Notes under the pieces: generated by a model
Database searches by the model: none
Seen by the model: the letters and a program-made list of their open reading frames with translations, nothing else
Told to the model about the DNA's origin: nothing
Program-made: the position numbers and the translations under genes
Source of the DNA: Kaistella sp. 97-N-M2
Lineage (GTDB): Bacteria; Bacteroidota; Bacteroidia; Flavobacteriales; Weeksellaceae
Direction: 5' to 3'
DNA: 64,000 nt
Assembly (NCBI RefSeq): GCF_021513235.1
Contig: NZ_CP090976.1
Span: 1,426,001 to 1,490,000 of the forward strand
Shown here: positions 35,586 through 43,130 of the stretch, one piece after another
How positions within the stretch are numbered: the stretch's first letter is position 1
How the letters are laid out: each line of letters starts with the position of its first letter

Positions 35586-35598
35586 TGACAATGTGTCA
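35586..35598 (+). promoter_or_regulatory. Possible heat-shock operator before htpG
   Basis: Perfect small inverted repeat tgaca-atg-tgtca lying 60 nt upstream of the htpG ATG. Chaperone genes are often under such palindromes, but I cannot tie this one to a named regulator. With only one chaperone gene in the window it cannot be cross-checked here. Confidence 0.3.
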
Positions 35599-35658
35599 CT
35601 TTCCGCAGAATGGTGTTTTTTTTGAGAAGTCAATAACATAATTTAAAAATCAATTAAC

Positions 35659-37554
35659 ATGACAAAAGGAAATATTAATGTATCGGTGGAAAATATTTTT
35701 CCCTTAATTAAAAAGTTTTTGTACAGCGATCACGAAATATTTTTGCGTGAACTGATTTCCAATGCGACAGATGCGACCTTAAAGCTGAAACATCTGACGA
35801 GCATCGGCGAAATTAAAACCGATTACGGCCAGCCGAAAATTGAAGTTATTGTTGATAAAGACGCAAAAACACTTCGAATTATCGACCAGGGAATTGGGAT
35901 GACGGGCGAAGAAGTTGAAAAATACATCAATCAGGTAGCTTTTTCCGGTGCGGAAGAATTTCTGGAAAAATATAAAGATTCCGCGAAAGATTCGGGGATT
36001 ATCGGCCACTTCGGTCTTGGGTTTTACTCCGCATTTATGGTTGCAGAAAAAGTAGAGATCCTTACAAAATCTTACAAAGATGAACCGGCGGTTCGCTGGA
36101 TCTGCGACGGAAGTCCGCAGTATACTTTGGAAGAAACGACCGAAAAAACAGATCGTGGGACCGAAATAATTCTGCACATCGCGGAAGATTCTACAGAGTT
36201 TTTAGAAGAATCCAGAATCCGTGAACTGCTTTTGAAATACAATAAATTCATGCCTGTTCCGATTAAATTTGGAACGAAAAAAGAAACTTTGCCTTTGCCG
36301 GACGACGCTGCCGAGGATGCAACAGCGGAAACGGTGGAAGTTGACAACATCATTAACAATCCAAATCCGGCGTGGACAAAAACGCCGAGTGAATTAACAG
36401 ACGCAGATTACAAGGAGTTTTACCATGAACTTTATCCGATGCAGTTCGAGGAGCCTTTGTTCAATATTCATTTGAATGTGGATTATCCCTTTAATTTGAC
36501 GGGAATTCTCTATTTTCCGAAACTGACGAACGGATTAAATATTGAAAAAGACAAAATTCAGTTGTACCAAAATCAGGTTTATGTAACCGATGAGGTGAAA
36601 GGAATTGTGCCTGATTTCTTGATGTTACTACGCGGAGTTATCGATTCTCCGGATATTCCGCTGAATGTCTCACGATCTTATTTACAGGCTGATGGCGCGG
36701 TGAAAAAGATTTCTTCCTACATCACGAAAAAAGTAGGCGATAAGATGGTTTCACTTTTCAATGAGAACCGCGAAGATTATGAGAAAAAATGGAACGACAT
36801 CAAAATCGTTATCGAATACGGAATGATTTCTGAAGATAAATTCTTCGATAAATCAGACAAGTTCGCACTGTATCCAACCACCGACGGCAAATATTATTTA
36901 TGGTCTGAACTGGAAGAAAAAGTCAAACCTCTTCAAACCGACAAAGACGGAAACTTCGTCATCTTGTATGCGACAAATGCCGATGAGCAGCACAGTTACA
37001 TTCAAAACGCGAAAGACAAAGGCTATGAAGTTTTGCTTTTGGATTCCCCGATTGTTCCGCATTTGATTCAAAAATTGGAGCAGTCCAAAGAGAAAATTTC
37101 TTTTGCGCGGGTGGATGCTGATCACCTGAATAATTTGATTAAAAAGGAAGACGCTGCCGTTTCCAAATTGAATGAGGAGGAAAAGGAATCTTTGAAGAAA
37201 AATATTGAAGAAGCCGTTAACGACAAGAAATTTTCTGTTCAGGTAGAAGATTTAGACAGTGCAGAAGCGCCGTTTATGATTACACAACCGGAATTTATGC
37301 GCAGAATGAAAGATATGCAAGCGACCGGTGGCGGTGGTGGAATGTTCGGAATGAGCGGTTTCCCGGAAATGTATAATTTGGTCGTGAATTCTAACAGCGA
37401 ACTGGCTGCAGAAATTCTGGCGAACGACAATGCAGACGAGAAGAATACGAAGATTAAATACGCGCTGGACTTGGCAAAATTATCGCAAAATCTTCTGAAA
37501 GGTAAGGATTTAACTGATTTTATCCAGAGAAGTTACCAGCAGCTGAGTAAATAA
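35659..37554 (+). CDS. htpG: Molecular chaperone HtpG (Hsp90)
   Basis: A 631-residue Hsp90-family ATPase. The GHKL ATP-binding domain contains ELISNATDAT, IDQGIGM and GHFGLGFYSAFMVA; the middle domain has the catalytic SRSYLQADGAVKKI with its Arg. A Gly-rich linker GGGGGMFGM occurs near residue 558, just before the dimerisation helices. Cytosolic protein folding under stress. The transcript ends at a 33-nt hairpin at 37591-37623 related to the REP palindromes. Confidence 0.95.
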   Translation: MTKGNINVSVENIFPLIKKFLYSDHEIFLRELISNATDATLKLKHLTSIGEIKTDYGQPKIEVIVDKDAKTLRIIDQGIGMTGEEVEKYINQVAFSGAEEFLEKYKDSAKDSGIIGHFGLGFYSAFMVAEKVEILTKSYKDEPAVRWICDGSPQYTLEETTEKTDRGTEIILHIAEDSTEFLEESRIRELLLKYNKFMPVPIKFGTKKETLPLPDDAAEDATAETVEVDNIINNPNPAWTKTPSELTDADYKEFYHELYPMQFEEPLFNIHLNVDYPFNLTGILYFPKLTNGLNIEKDKIQLYQNQVYVTDEVKGIVPDFLMLLRGVIDSPDIPLNVSRSYLQADGAVKKISSYITKKVGDKMVSLFNENREDYEKKWNDIKIVIEYGMISEDKFFDKSDKFALYPTTDGKYYLWSELEEKVKPLQTDKDGNFVILYATNADEQHSYIQNAKDKGYEVLLLDSPIVPHLIQKLEQSKEKISFARVDADHLNNLIKKEDAAVSKLNEEEKESLKKNIEEAVNDKKFSVQVEDLDSAEAPFMITQPEFMRRMKDMQATGGGGGMFGMSGFPEMYNLVVNSNSELAAEILANDNADEKNTKIKYALDLAKLSQNLLKGKDLTDFIQRSYQQLSK

Positions 37555-37590
37555 TTAAAAAACGTAAAATATTTTTTGTTCTCTATTTAT

Positions 37591-37628
37591 AGCCTTGTCA
37601 GGGTTTTAAACCCTGACAAGGCTTTTTA
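37591..37628 (+). terminator. htpG terminator, related to the REP-like palindrome family
   Basis: Arms agccttgtcagggtt (37591-37605) / aaccctgacaaggct (37609-37623), loop tta, followed by TTTTT. Same geometry (15-3-15) as the REP copies. The left arm agrees with the 43067 copy at 11 of 15 positions, and all differences are compensated in the right arm. Confidence 0.75.
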
Positions 37629-37708
37629 TGACCGAATAACATTTATTAAGGCATAGTTGATCTGTTTCAGCATCTCTTTTGAAATTCTCAATTGGCGGTT
37701 GCAGGACT

Positions 37709-38014
37709 TTATAGTTCTTCCACCGGACTCCAAAAAATATTTTTAAAATTCTGGATTTTACCGTCTTTCACTTCTACGCCTTCCTTTCCCAATTTCCCGA
37801 CAAAATCGCGCAGACAACTTGCTGTAATTTTGCCTGAAGCATTACAAACACGGTGTGCAGGAAAATCTTCATCATAATTTCGGAGCGCATTTCCAACATG
37901 TCTTGCGTGATTCGGATATCCCACCGCTTTTGCGATGGCGCCATAGCTCGTGACTCTTCCTTTTGGGATGAGTTTAATAATTTCGAAAACCTGTTGGTTG
38001 AAAAGTTCGTTCAC
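37709..38014 (-). CDS. Alkyltransferase-like protein (ATL), MGMT fold without the active Cys
   Basis: A 101-residue protein of the O6-alkylguanine-DNA alkyltransferase DNA-binding fold. The active-site motif PCHRV reads PAHRV (residues 52-56), so the alkyl-accepting Cys is Ala53. The base-flipping Arg finger is kept (Arg38 in HARHVGNAL), and the helix-turn-helix is intact. ATLs bind O6-alkylguanine lesions and hand them to nucleotide excision repair. Divergent from the 48-residue gene next to it. Confidence 0.88.
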   Translation of the reverse strand: MNELFNQQVFEIIKLIPKGRVTSYGAIAKAVGYPNHARHVGNALRNYDEDFPAHRVCNASGKITASCLRDFVGKLGKEGVEVKDGKIQNFKNIFWSPVEEL

Positions 38015-38066
38015 TTGATGAATTTAACGCTAATTTCGTAAATTAGATATTACAAACATAGAAGTT

Positions 38067-38213
38067 ATGAAAAAGAAATTCTTTATTATTCTTAATAAAA
38101 TCAACAAAAAGCTTTTGCCAAAACTAGGCGGACAGGATCCTCTGAAAATGAATAAATTTCAAAAGGCCGTCTTGGCGTATCGGTATTATGTGGTGATTAA
38201 TTCTTTGGATTAA
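38067..38213 (+). CDS. 48-residue basic protein
   Basis: A short frame MKKKFFIILNKINKKLLP...KFQKAVLAYRYYVVINSLD ending in TAA. The Lys-rich N-terminus, LP break and the C-terminal YRYYVV.N.LD fit a small conserved Flavobacteriia protein that I recall being labelled SsrA-binding protein without good reason; it is too short for SmpB. It starts 52 nt from the divergent ATL gene. Function unknown. Confidence 0.65.
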   Translation: MKKKFFIILNKINKKLLPKLGGQDPLKMNKFQKAVLAYRYYVVINSLD

Positions 38214-38264
38214 AATATTTTATTTTCAGGAATATTTTCGAAAAAAAAACCGAAAGTTCTTCAT

Positions 38265-38326
38265 AGCCCTGATGGAAGCGGCATCTTTCGATATAAAAGC
38301 GGGAATACAGCGGATAGCGCGACCTG
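38265..38326. repeat. Degenerate intergenic repeat (T-run/hairpin/A-run family), copy in reverse orientation
   Basis: Starts agccctgatggaagcggcat and ends cagcggatagcgcgacctg. The reverse complement resembles the copies at 40326 and 54481. It lies between the 48-residue gene and the outer-membrane protein gene. Confidence 0.6.
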
Positions 38327-38413
38327 TTCTCAAAAAATGCCAAAAACATCTTGCTCCATAAAAAAGACCCTTCCAACGATTGAAAAGGTCTTATAATGAT
38401 GATAAATATAGAC

Positions 38414-39037
38414 TTACTTTCTTTTGAATAATTTACTCAAATTTGGTTTGATCCCGATTGAAATAGGTACTGAATTAAAATTCTCATTCTGTATCTTGCT
38501 AAAAGCGTGCTGGTAACTTACCTCAGCAAACAAATTAACTGCGCCAAGATTGTATTCGATACCGCCACCGGCTTCACCGATCGCCATACCATTACTTTTG
38601 TTTTTCATCGTCACCTCTAAATTTGCTGCGTTAACGTTTGCTTGAGGCGTTAAGATAAAACCACCGCCACCGCCTGCGAAACCGTAAAAAGCCCATTTAT
38701 CTACAATTTTTCGGTAACCTAAAGCTAAGTTTAGTAGATATGTTGTGGCTCTGCCTTTTTGTACTTTATAAGGATTATTATCTTCTGCGACAATTTGGTT
38801 AAATTCATAAGCATGTAAGCTCAATTTTGGATATAAAAACAAGCCTCCATTACCTAAACCGATATTCAAACCTAAAGTTGTCGAAAATTTCGGAGCAAAA
38901 TAATCTGCAGTTTTACCAATAGGGATGGAGAGACCAAAACCATTTGAACTATAAAGTTTGTCCGGTCGCGTTTCCTGTGCTTTGATATTAAAAGTAATGC
39001 TTGTTAAAAATAACGCAATCGCTGTAAATAATTTCAT
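38414..39037 (-). CDS. Outer-membrane beta-barrel protein
   Basis: A 207-residue porin-family protein. A signal peptide ends NIKAQ. The mature part is alternating hydrophobic strands typical of an 8-stranded barrel (LNIGLGNGGLFLYPKLSLHAY, LNLALGYRKIVDKWAFYGFAGGGG, GGIEYNLGAVNLFAEVSYQH). It ends in LFKRK and not in an aromatic residue. Role unknown. A short hairpin (aagacc / ggtctt, 38366-38392) lies just past its stop and may be its terminator. Confidence 0.78.
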   Translation of the reverse strand: MKLFTAIALFLTSITFNIKAQETRPDKLYSSNGFGLSIPIGKTADYFAPKFSTTLGLNIGLGNGGLFLYPKLSLHAYEFNQIVAEDNNPYKVQKGRATTYLLNLALGYRKIVDKWAFYGFAGGGGGFILTPQANVNAANLEVTMKNKSNGMAIGEAGGGIEYNLGAVNLFAEVSYQHAFSKIQNENFNSVPISIGIKPNLSKLFKRK

Positions 39038-39197
39038 TTTGTATTTATTGTAAATATTCGTTAAAAAAGATCGATAATTATTAATTCTTTCGAACTGTAA
39101 AAATAATCTTTTTATGCGGTGAATTGATCATTCCAAAAAAACAATTACGTGAGCAATTTTAATAATAAAACTATCGGAAATTCTTCTATTTAAAATT

Positions 39198-39230
39198 GAA
39201 AAAACCCTCTCAATCTTAAGACCGAAAGGG
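39198..39230 (-). terminator. Terminator of the DHS-like gene
   Basis: On the minus strand ccctttc (39230-39224) pairs with gagaggg (39211-39205) with one wobble, followed by TTTTTT. Confidence 0.6.
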
Positions 39231-39271
39231 CTATATTTAAAATAATCTAAAGTCTATTATCTTTTCTCTAC

Positions 39272-40246
39272 TTAAGAATTCTCCAAAATATAAGAGAACA
39301 TCAGCGGCGCACAAATCGTGGCGTCACTTTCAACGATGAACTTCGGTGTAGTAATATCCAATTTCCCCCACGTGATTTTCTCGTTCGGCACCGCGCCCGA
39401 ATAAGATCCATAGGAAGTTGTAGAATCCGAGATCTGACAGAAATAACTCCAAAACTGAATATCCGTCATTTCCATATCCTGGTACAACATCGGCACGACG
39501 CAAATCGGGAAATCACCCGCAATTCCACCACCAACCTGGAAGAAGCCGACACCTTTTCCACCGGAGTTCTTCGGATACCAGTCCGCCAGAAACATCATAT
39601 ATTCAATCCCGGATTTCACGGTAGAAGCTTGTAGTTCACCTTTAATGCAGTAGCTGGAGAAAATATTTCCCATCGTCGAATCTTCCCAACCTGGAACCAC
39701 GATCGGCAGGTTTTTTTCTGCTGCGGCCAGCATCCAGGAATTTTCTTTCGGGATCTCATAATACTGCTCCAAAATGCCTGATAAAAGCATTTTATACATA
39801 TATTCGTGCGGGAAATAACGCTCGCCCTTCGCTTCCGCATCTTTCCAGATCTCTACAATATGTTTCTGCAAACGTCGGAACGCCTCCTCTTCCGGAATAC
39901 ACGTATCAGTCACCCGGTTCAGCCCTCTTTCCAGCAAAGCCCACTCATCTTTTGCCGTTAAATCGCGGTAATGCGGCACTCTTTCGTAATGCGAATGCGC
40001 TACAAGATTCATCAGATCTTCCTCCAAATTCGCACCCGTACAGGAAATAATATCCACTTTATCCTGACGAATCATTTCGGCTAAGATCTTCCCGATTTCC
40101 GCCGTAGACATTGCACCCGCTAAAGTGATCATCATTTTTCCGCCGTCTTTCAAATGCGCCACATAGCCTTTTGAGGCATCCACCAACGCTGCTGAATTGA
40201 AATGCAGGTAATATTTTTCGATAAATTCTGTGATCGGTTTGCTCAT
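39272..40246 (-). CDS. Deoxyhypusine-synthase-like protein
   Basis: 324 residues from the ATG at 40246 (MSKPITEFIEKYYLHFN); six further codons upstream to a TTG are unlikely. It belongs to the deoxyhypusine synthase fold: GAMSTAEIGKILAEMI, the CTGANLEED region that binds NAD, GVGFFQVGGGIAGDFP, and SYSGAVPNEKITWGKL. Bacteria lack eIF5A, so these proteins are thought to make homospermidine or related polyamines, or to have another function. No polyamine genes are adjacent. Terminator at 39198-39230. Confidence 0.85.
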   Translation of the reverse strand: MSKPITEFIEKYYLHFNSAALVDASKGYVAHLKDGGKMMITLAGAMSTAEIGKILAEMIRQDKVDIISCTGANLEEDLMNLVAHSHYERVPHYRDLTAKDEWALLERGLNRVTDTCIPEEEAFRRLQKHIVEIWKDAEAKGERYFPHEYMYKMLLSGILEQYYEIPKENSWMLAAAEKNLPIVVPGWEDSTMGNIFSSYCIKGELQASTVKSGIEYMMFLADWYPKNSGGKGVGFFQVGGGIAGDFPICVVPMLYQDMEMTDIQFWSYFCQISDSTTSYGSYSGAVPNEKITWGKLDITTPKFIVESDATICAPLMFSYILENS

Positions 40247-40325
40247 AATTTTTGATTTTAGCAAAGATACTGAATTTTAAGAATTTTCTTTAGGAGCACG
40301 AAGATTTCGCTTTTGTCCGAAGATG

Positions 40326-40402
40326 GGTCCCGCTTTCCGCTCTATCTTTTTTGGAGCTCGCTTCGCTCGCCCCAAAAAAGGATGCCGCTGCAATCGGGGC
40401 TA
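40326..40402. repeat. Degenerate intergenic repeat, copy with 15-mer filler
   Basis: Left part cgctttccgctctatctttt, core ttttttgg...ccaaaaaa enclosing gctcgcttcgctcgc (40356-40370), right part gatgccgctgcaatcggggct (40381-40401). The right part differs in one base from the copy at 54535-54555. Confidence 0.7.
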
Positions 40403-40474
40403 TAATAGAGTATGGTTCTTCTTCGGGCAGAAAATTCAAAGCGGCGACATGCTGTGATCTTACCTAAAATTTAT

Positions 40475-41285
40475 AGTAGCCGCAGAGCGGCGTCCTATTG
40501 GTGGCTACCGCAAATGAATATTAAAGCCGCAGAGCGGCGCACGATGGGTTGATTAAATCGACGACGAAATCAGAGTCGCAGAGCGACGACCTGTGGGTAA
40601 AAAAGAAAATTGCAGTCCAATAGCGGAGTTTTATTCCACATTGAAATTAAAAATTTGAAGAAAGCTGCAGCGCAGCGTCCTGTTATTAGAATAAATCGAG
40701 TAAAAAAATCAGAGTCGCGGAGCGACGACCTATTGGTAAAAAGGAAATGGCAGTCGAATAGCGGAGTTTTACTCCACGTTGAAATTAAGAATTTGAAGAA
40801 AGCCGCAGCGCGGCGTCCTGTTAGTAGAATAAATCGACGAGAAAATCAGAGTCGCGGAGCGACGACCTATTGGTAGAAAACAAAATTGCAGTCCAATAGC
40901 GGAGTTTTATTCCACATTTAAATTAAGAATTTGAAGAAAGCCGCAGAGCGGCGCCCTGTTGGTAGAATAAATCGAGTAAAAAATCAGAGTCGCGGAGCGA
41001 CGACCTGCTGATAAAAAAGAAAATTGCATTCGAATAGCGGAGTTTTACTCCATGTTGAAATTAAGAATTTGAAGAAAGCCGCAGAGCGGCGCCCTCTTAA
41101 TAGAATAAATCGAGAGGAAGTCAGAGTCGCGGAGCGACGACCTGTGGGTAAAAAAGAAAATTGCAGTCCAATAGCGGAGTTTTATTCCACGTTGAAATTC
41201 AGAATTTGAAGAAAGCCGCAGAGCGGCGCCCTGTTGGTAGAATAAATCGACGAGGAAATCAGAGTCGCGGAGCGACGACCTATCT
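40475..41285. repeat. Tandem array of about 5.5 units of 138 bp, each with hairpins
   Basis: Hairpin A (gccgc-aga-gcggc) begins at 40526, 40664, 40802, 40940, 41078 and 41215, spaced 137-138 nt. Hairpin B (gtcgc-gga-gcgac) begins at 40575, 40714, 40851, 40989, 41126 and 41264. A solitary A-type hairpin is at 40479. The stems are kept by compensating changes: the copy at 40664 reads gctgc/gcagc. A third small hairpin ggag-tttta-ctcc lies between them. Both A and B are followed by a similar tail (cct.ttggta), so each unit is itself two related elements. Confidence 0.85.
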
Positions 41286-41479
41286 ATTTATAAAAAGAGA
41301 AAGAGCGTCGTGATGTAATGATGAGTTATTGCTAGCCAAAATAGAAAACGCTGCGGCGGAATATGGGTCGATACAATCTACGGTTAACCTTTAAATTTTT
41401 CGGCGATATTATAAATCTACTTTCGATTGTTTGCTAATTCTAACCCTGACGTTTTCGTGCTTCCGTTCTATTGGCGCAA

Positions 41480-41875
41480 TTATTCCGTGCGAAACCGACG
41501 GTTTTCCTTTTTCTGCGACAATTCTTTTTTGGCCTTAATTCGTTTTTCGATTTTAGAACGCGAAGGTTTGGTCGGCTTTCTGGACTTCGGAATAAACAAA
41601 GCTTTTTTCACTATTTGCAGAATACGTTCCGTTGCGATCTTTTTGTTCTGTAGCTGTGTTCTGCTTTCCGAAACAGTGAGTTGCAAGATTCCGTCGCTGT
41701 TGATGCGATTTTTAAGCCTTTCGAATATCAGTTCTTTGCCTTCAATTGAAAAAGCCTCACTTTCTGCAACGTTCCACATCACGGTTACGGAAGTTTCCAC
41801 CTTATTCACGTTTTGTCCGCCCGCGCCACTGCTGCGCGAGGTTTTATACGTTAATTCTTTCGTGAAATCTTTCAT
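41480..41875 (-). CDS. arfB: Alternative ribosome-rescue factor / peptidyl-tRNA hydrolase ArfB
   Basis: A 131-residue class I release-factor-like protein. GGQ is at residues 19-21 in SSGAGGQNVNKVET, with the following beta-rich core. The C-terminal tail is long and basic (KSRKPTKPSRSKIEKRIKAK), which in ArfB/ICT1 inserts into the empty mRNA channel of stalled ribosomes. No codon-recognition domain. Next gene on the same strand is menE, 32 nt upstream. Confidence 0.92.
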   Translation of the reverse strand: MKDFTKELTYKTSRSSGAGGQNVNKVETSVTVMWNVAESEAFSIEGKELIFERLKNRINSDGILQLTVSESRTQLQNKKIATERILQIVKKALFIPKSRKPTKPSRSKIEKRIKAKKELSQKKENRRFRTE

Positions 41876-41907
41876 AATGCAGAATTCAAAAGTCTTAATT
41901 TTGAGAT

Positions 41908-42942
41908 TTAGGATTTAGGCTCAGTCAAATTTAGCAATTCCCTCCGATTAATTTTACCATTTGGAAGTCGTGGAAATTTTGAAAGAAACAGAATTTCTTT
42001 GGGTTGATGGTTTTTAGTTGGATATTTAATTAGATCTAATTGTCTTCTTGCAAAGTCATTTTCTTCGCCTTCAATCACCATAATTAATTTTTGACCGAGC
42101 AATTCATCAACTATTCCGAAAAATACGACCTCGTTTGAAAGATCTTTTTTGACCAAACTTTCCAATTGTTCGGGATATATTTTTAATCCTGCGGAATTGA
42201 TGACGTTGTCAATTCTTCCCAAAAATTTGAATTCCTTTTCGTTTTTTATTTCAACCAAATCGTTTGTCGTAAGATGGTTTGGATTTAATTGAGGTGCAAA
42301 AATTTCCAGGCAGTTGCGGCTGTCGAGGGAAATCTGTACACCGTTTAGAACTTTGAAATATCCGTCTAAATTGGGGTAAATTTCTTTTAAGGCAATGTGG
42401 GAAAGCGTTTCAGACATGCCGTAGGTTTCGTAAATCAATGTTTGAGATGTTGTGTTTTTAAGTGTTTGCTTGATTTTATTTTTTAAAGACTCAGAAACGG
42501 CGGCGCCTCCAATAATTAGATTTTTAATTAGATGAAGCTGCGCTAAAGAATTTTCGACCTGCAGCGGCGACATGGCGCAAAAATCGATGTGGTTGTTTAA
42601 CTGGTCAACCGGTTGGGCAGAGGGCGTCATCACGATCAATTTCAATTTTCTTTCGACAGCTCTAACAACCATCATTTTGCCGGAAATATAATCGACAGGA
42701 AGGCAGAGTAGGGCGGTATCTCCTTCTTTTAAGTTTAATTTATCGCACGTCATTTGTGCGGATTGCAGCATGCGGTCTTTTTCGATGGCGAAAACTTTTG
42801 GTGTTCCGGTAGATCCGGAGGTCTGCACCATAACGGTGTCGGAAGCGCTAAACCAGTCTTCCAGAAACTGAAGAACTTTTTTTTCAAAATCTGTTTGAGC
42901 AGAAAGCGCGGCGGCGGAAAAATGGGCAAAATCGATCTTCAT
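41908..42942 (-). CDS. menE: o-Succinylbenzoate-CoA ligase-like AMP-binding enzyme
   Basis: A 344-residue ANL-superfamily enzyme, short as Bacteroidota MenE proteins tend to be. The phosphate-binding loop is QTSGSTGTPKVF, later YGMSETLSH and, at the C-terminus, LPNGKINRREL with the catalytic Lys. It would adenylate o-succinylbenzoate for menaquinone synthesis. Other men genes are not in the window, so the substrate rests on family similarity. It lies before arfB on the minus strand and follows a repeat-filled gap after argS. Confidence 0.78.
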   Translation of the reverse strand: MKIDFAHFSAAALSAQTDFEKKVLQFLEDWFSASDTVMVQTSGSTGTPKVFAIEKDRMLQSAQMTCDKLNLKEGDTALLCLPVDYISGKMMVVRAVERKLKLIVMTPSAQPVDQLNNHIDFCAMSPLQVENSLAQLHLIKNLIIGGAAVSESLKNKIKQTLKNTTSQTLIYETYGMSETLSHIALKEIYPNLDGYFKVLNGVQISLDSRNCLEIFAPQLNPNHLTTNDLVEIKNEKEFKFLGRIDNVINSAGLKIYPEQLESLVKKDLSNEVVFFGIVDELLGQKLIMVIEGEENDFARRQLDLIKYPTKNHQPKEILFLSKFPRLPNGKINRRELLNLTEPKS

Positions 42943-42961
42943 ATTGATGAAATTTTTTTCT

Positions 42962-43062
42962 GGAGTACGCTGCGTGAGGGCGTAGGCGGAAATCCTTTTT
43001 TTGGCGGCGACGAAGGAGCCGCCAAAAAAAGATTGGGAGCCGCAGACCGGCCCGAAGTGGAA
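42962..43062. repeat. Degenerate intergenic repeat with a 13-14 bp hairpin core
   Basis: A stem ctttttttggcgg (42995-43007) / ccgccaaaaaaag (43019-43031) surrounds gacgaaggag-type filler, followed by attgggagccgcagaccggccc. It fits the T-run/hairpin/A-run layout of the family, with its own filler. Confidence 0.55.
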
Positions 43063-43066
43063 GGTG

Positions 43067-43099
43067 AGCGCTGTTAGGGCTCGAAGCCCTAACAGCGCT
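43067..43099. repeat. REP-like palindrome, copy 2
   Basis: Arms agcgctgttagggct (43067-43081) / agccctaacagcgct (43085-43099), loop cga. Compared with the other copies one base pair is changed from A-T to G-C on both sides. It lies 31 nt beyond the argS stop, and GGTG precedes it. Confidence 0.8.
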
Positions 43100-43130
43100 T
43101 AAGTTTGGCCACGAAGGGACACGCCCAAAT

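Larger units (their letters stand above)
35223..35658. other. Repeat-rich intergenic region before htpG
   Basis: Without a gene. It contains the recA terminator, a GC-rich hairpin-like stretch aggcgggc...gcccgcct (35349-35383), and a degenerate copy of the dispersed intergenic family (35454-35578, with gggatagcaacgga and cagtggatagcccgaccc). A 62-codon open frame on the minus strand is repeat sequence. Near the right end is a small palindrome TGACA-ATG-TGTCA (35586-35598), see separate entry. Confidence 0.55.
40247..41479. other. Large intergenic region rich in repeats
   Basis: Over 1.2 kb without a convincing gene. It holds one copy of the degenerate T-run/hairpin/A-run family (40326-40402) including the 15-mer gctcgcttcgctcgc, a tandem array of 138-bp hairpin units (40475-41285), and an AT-rich non-repeated piece (41286-41479) in which I see nothing. 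Open frames of 61-88 codons over the array repeat the same peptide because of the tandem repeats. Confidence 0.75.

Noticed and set aside
40610..40876. 88-codon frame with an internally repeated peptide
   Set aside because: It merely reads through two units of the 138-bp array; the frame does not persist over the whole array and its peptide is not protein-like.
40475..41285. CRISPR array
   Set aside because: Period of 138 bp with conserved 'spacers'; no cas genes. It is a tandem repeat, not a CRISPR.
41427..41918. 163-codon plus-strand frame
   Set aside because: Lies antisense to arfB, which has a clear GGQ motif and basic tail.
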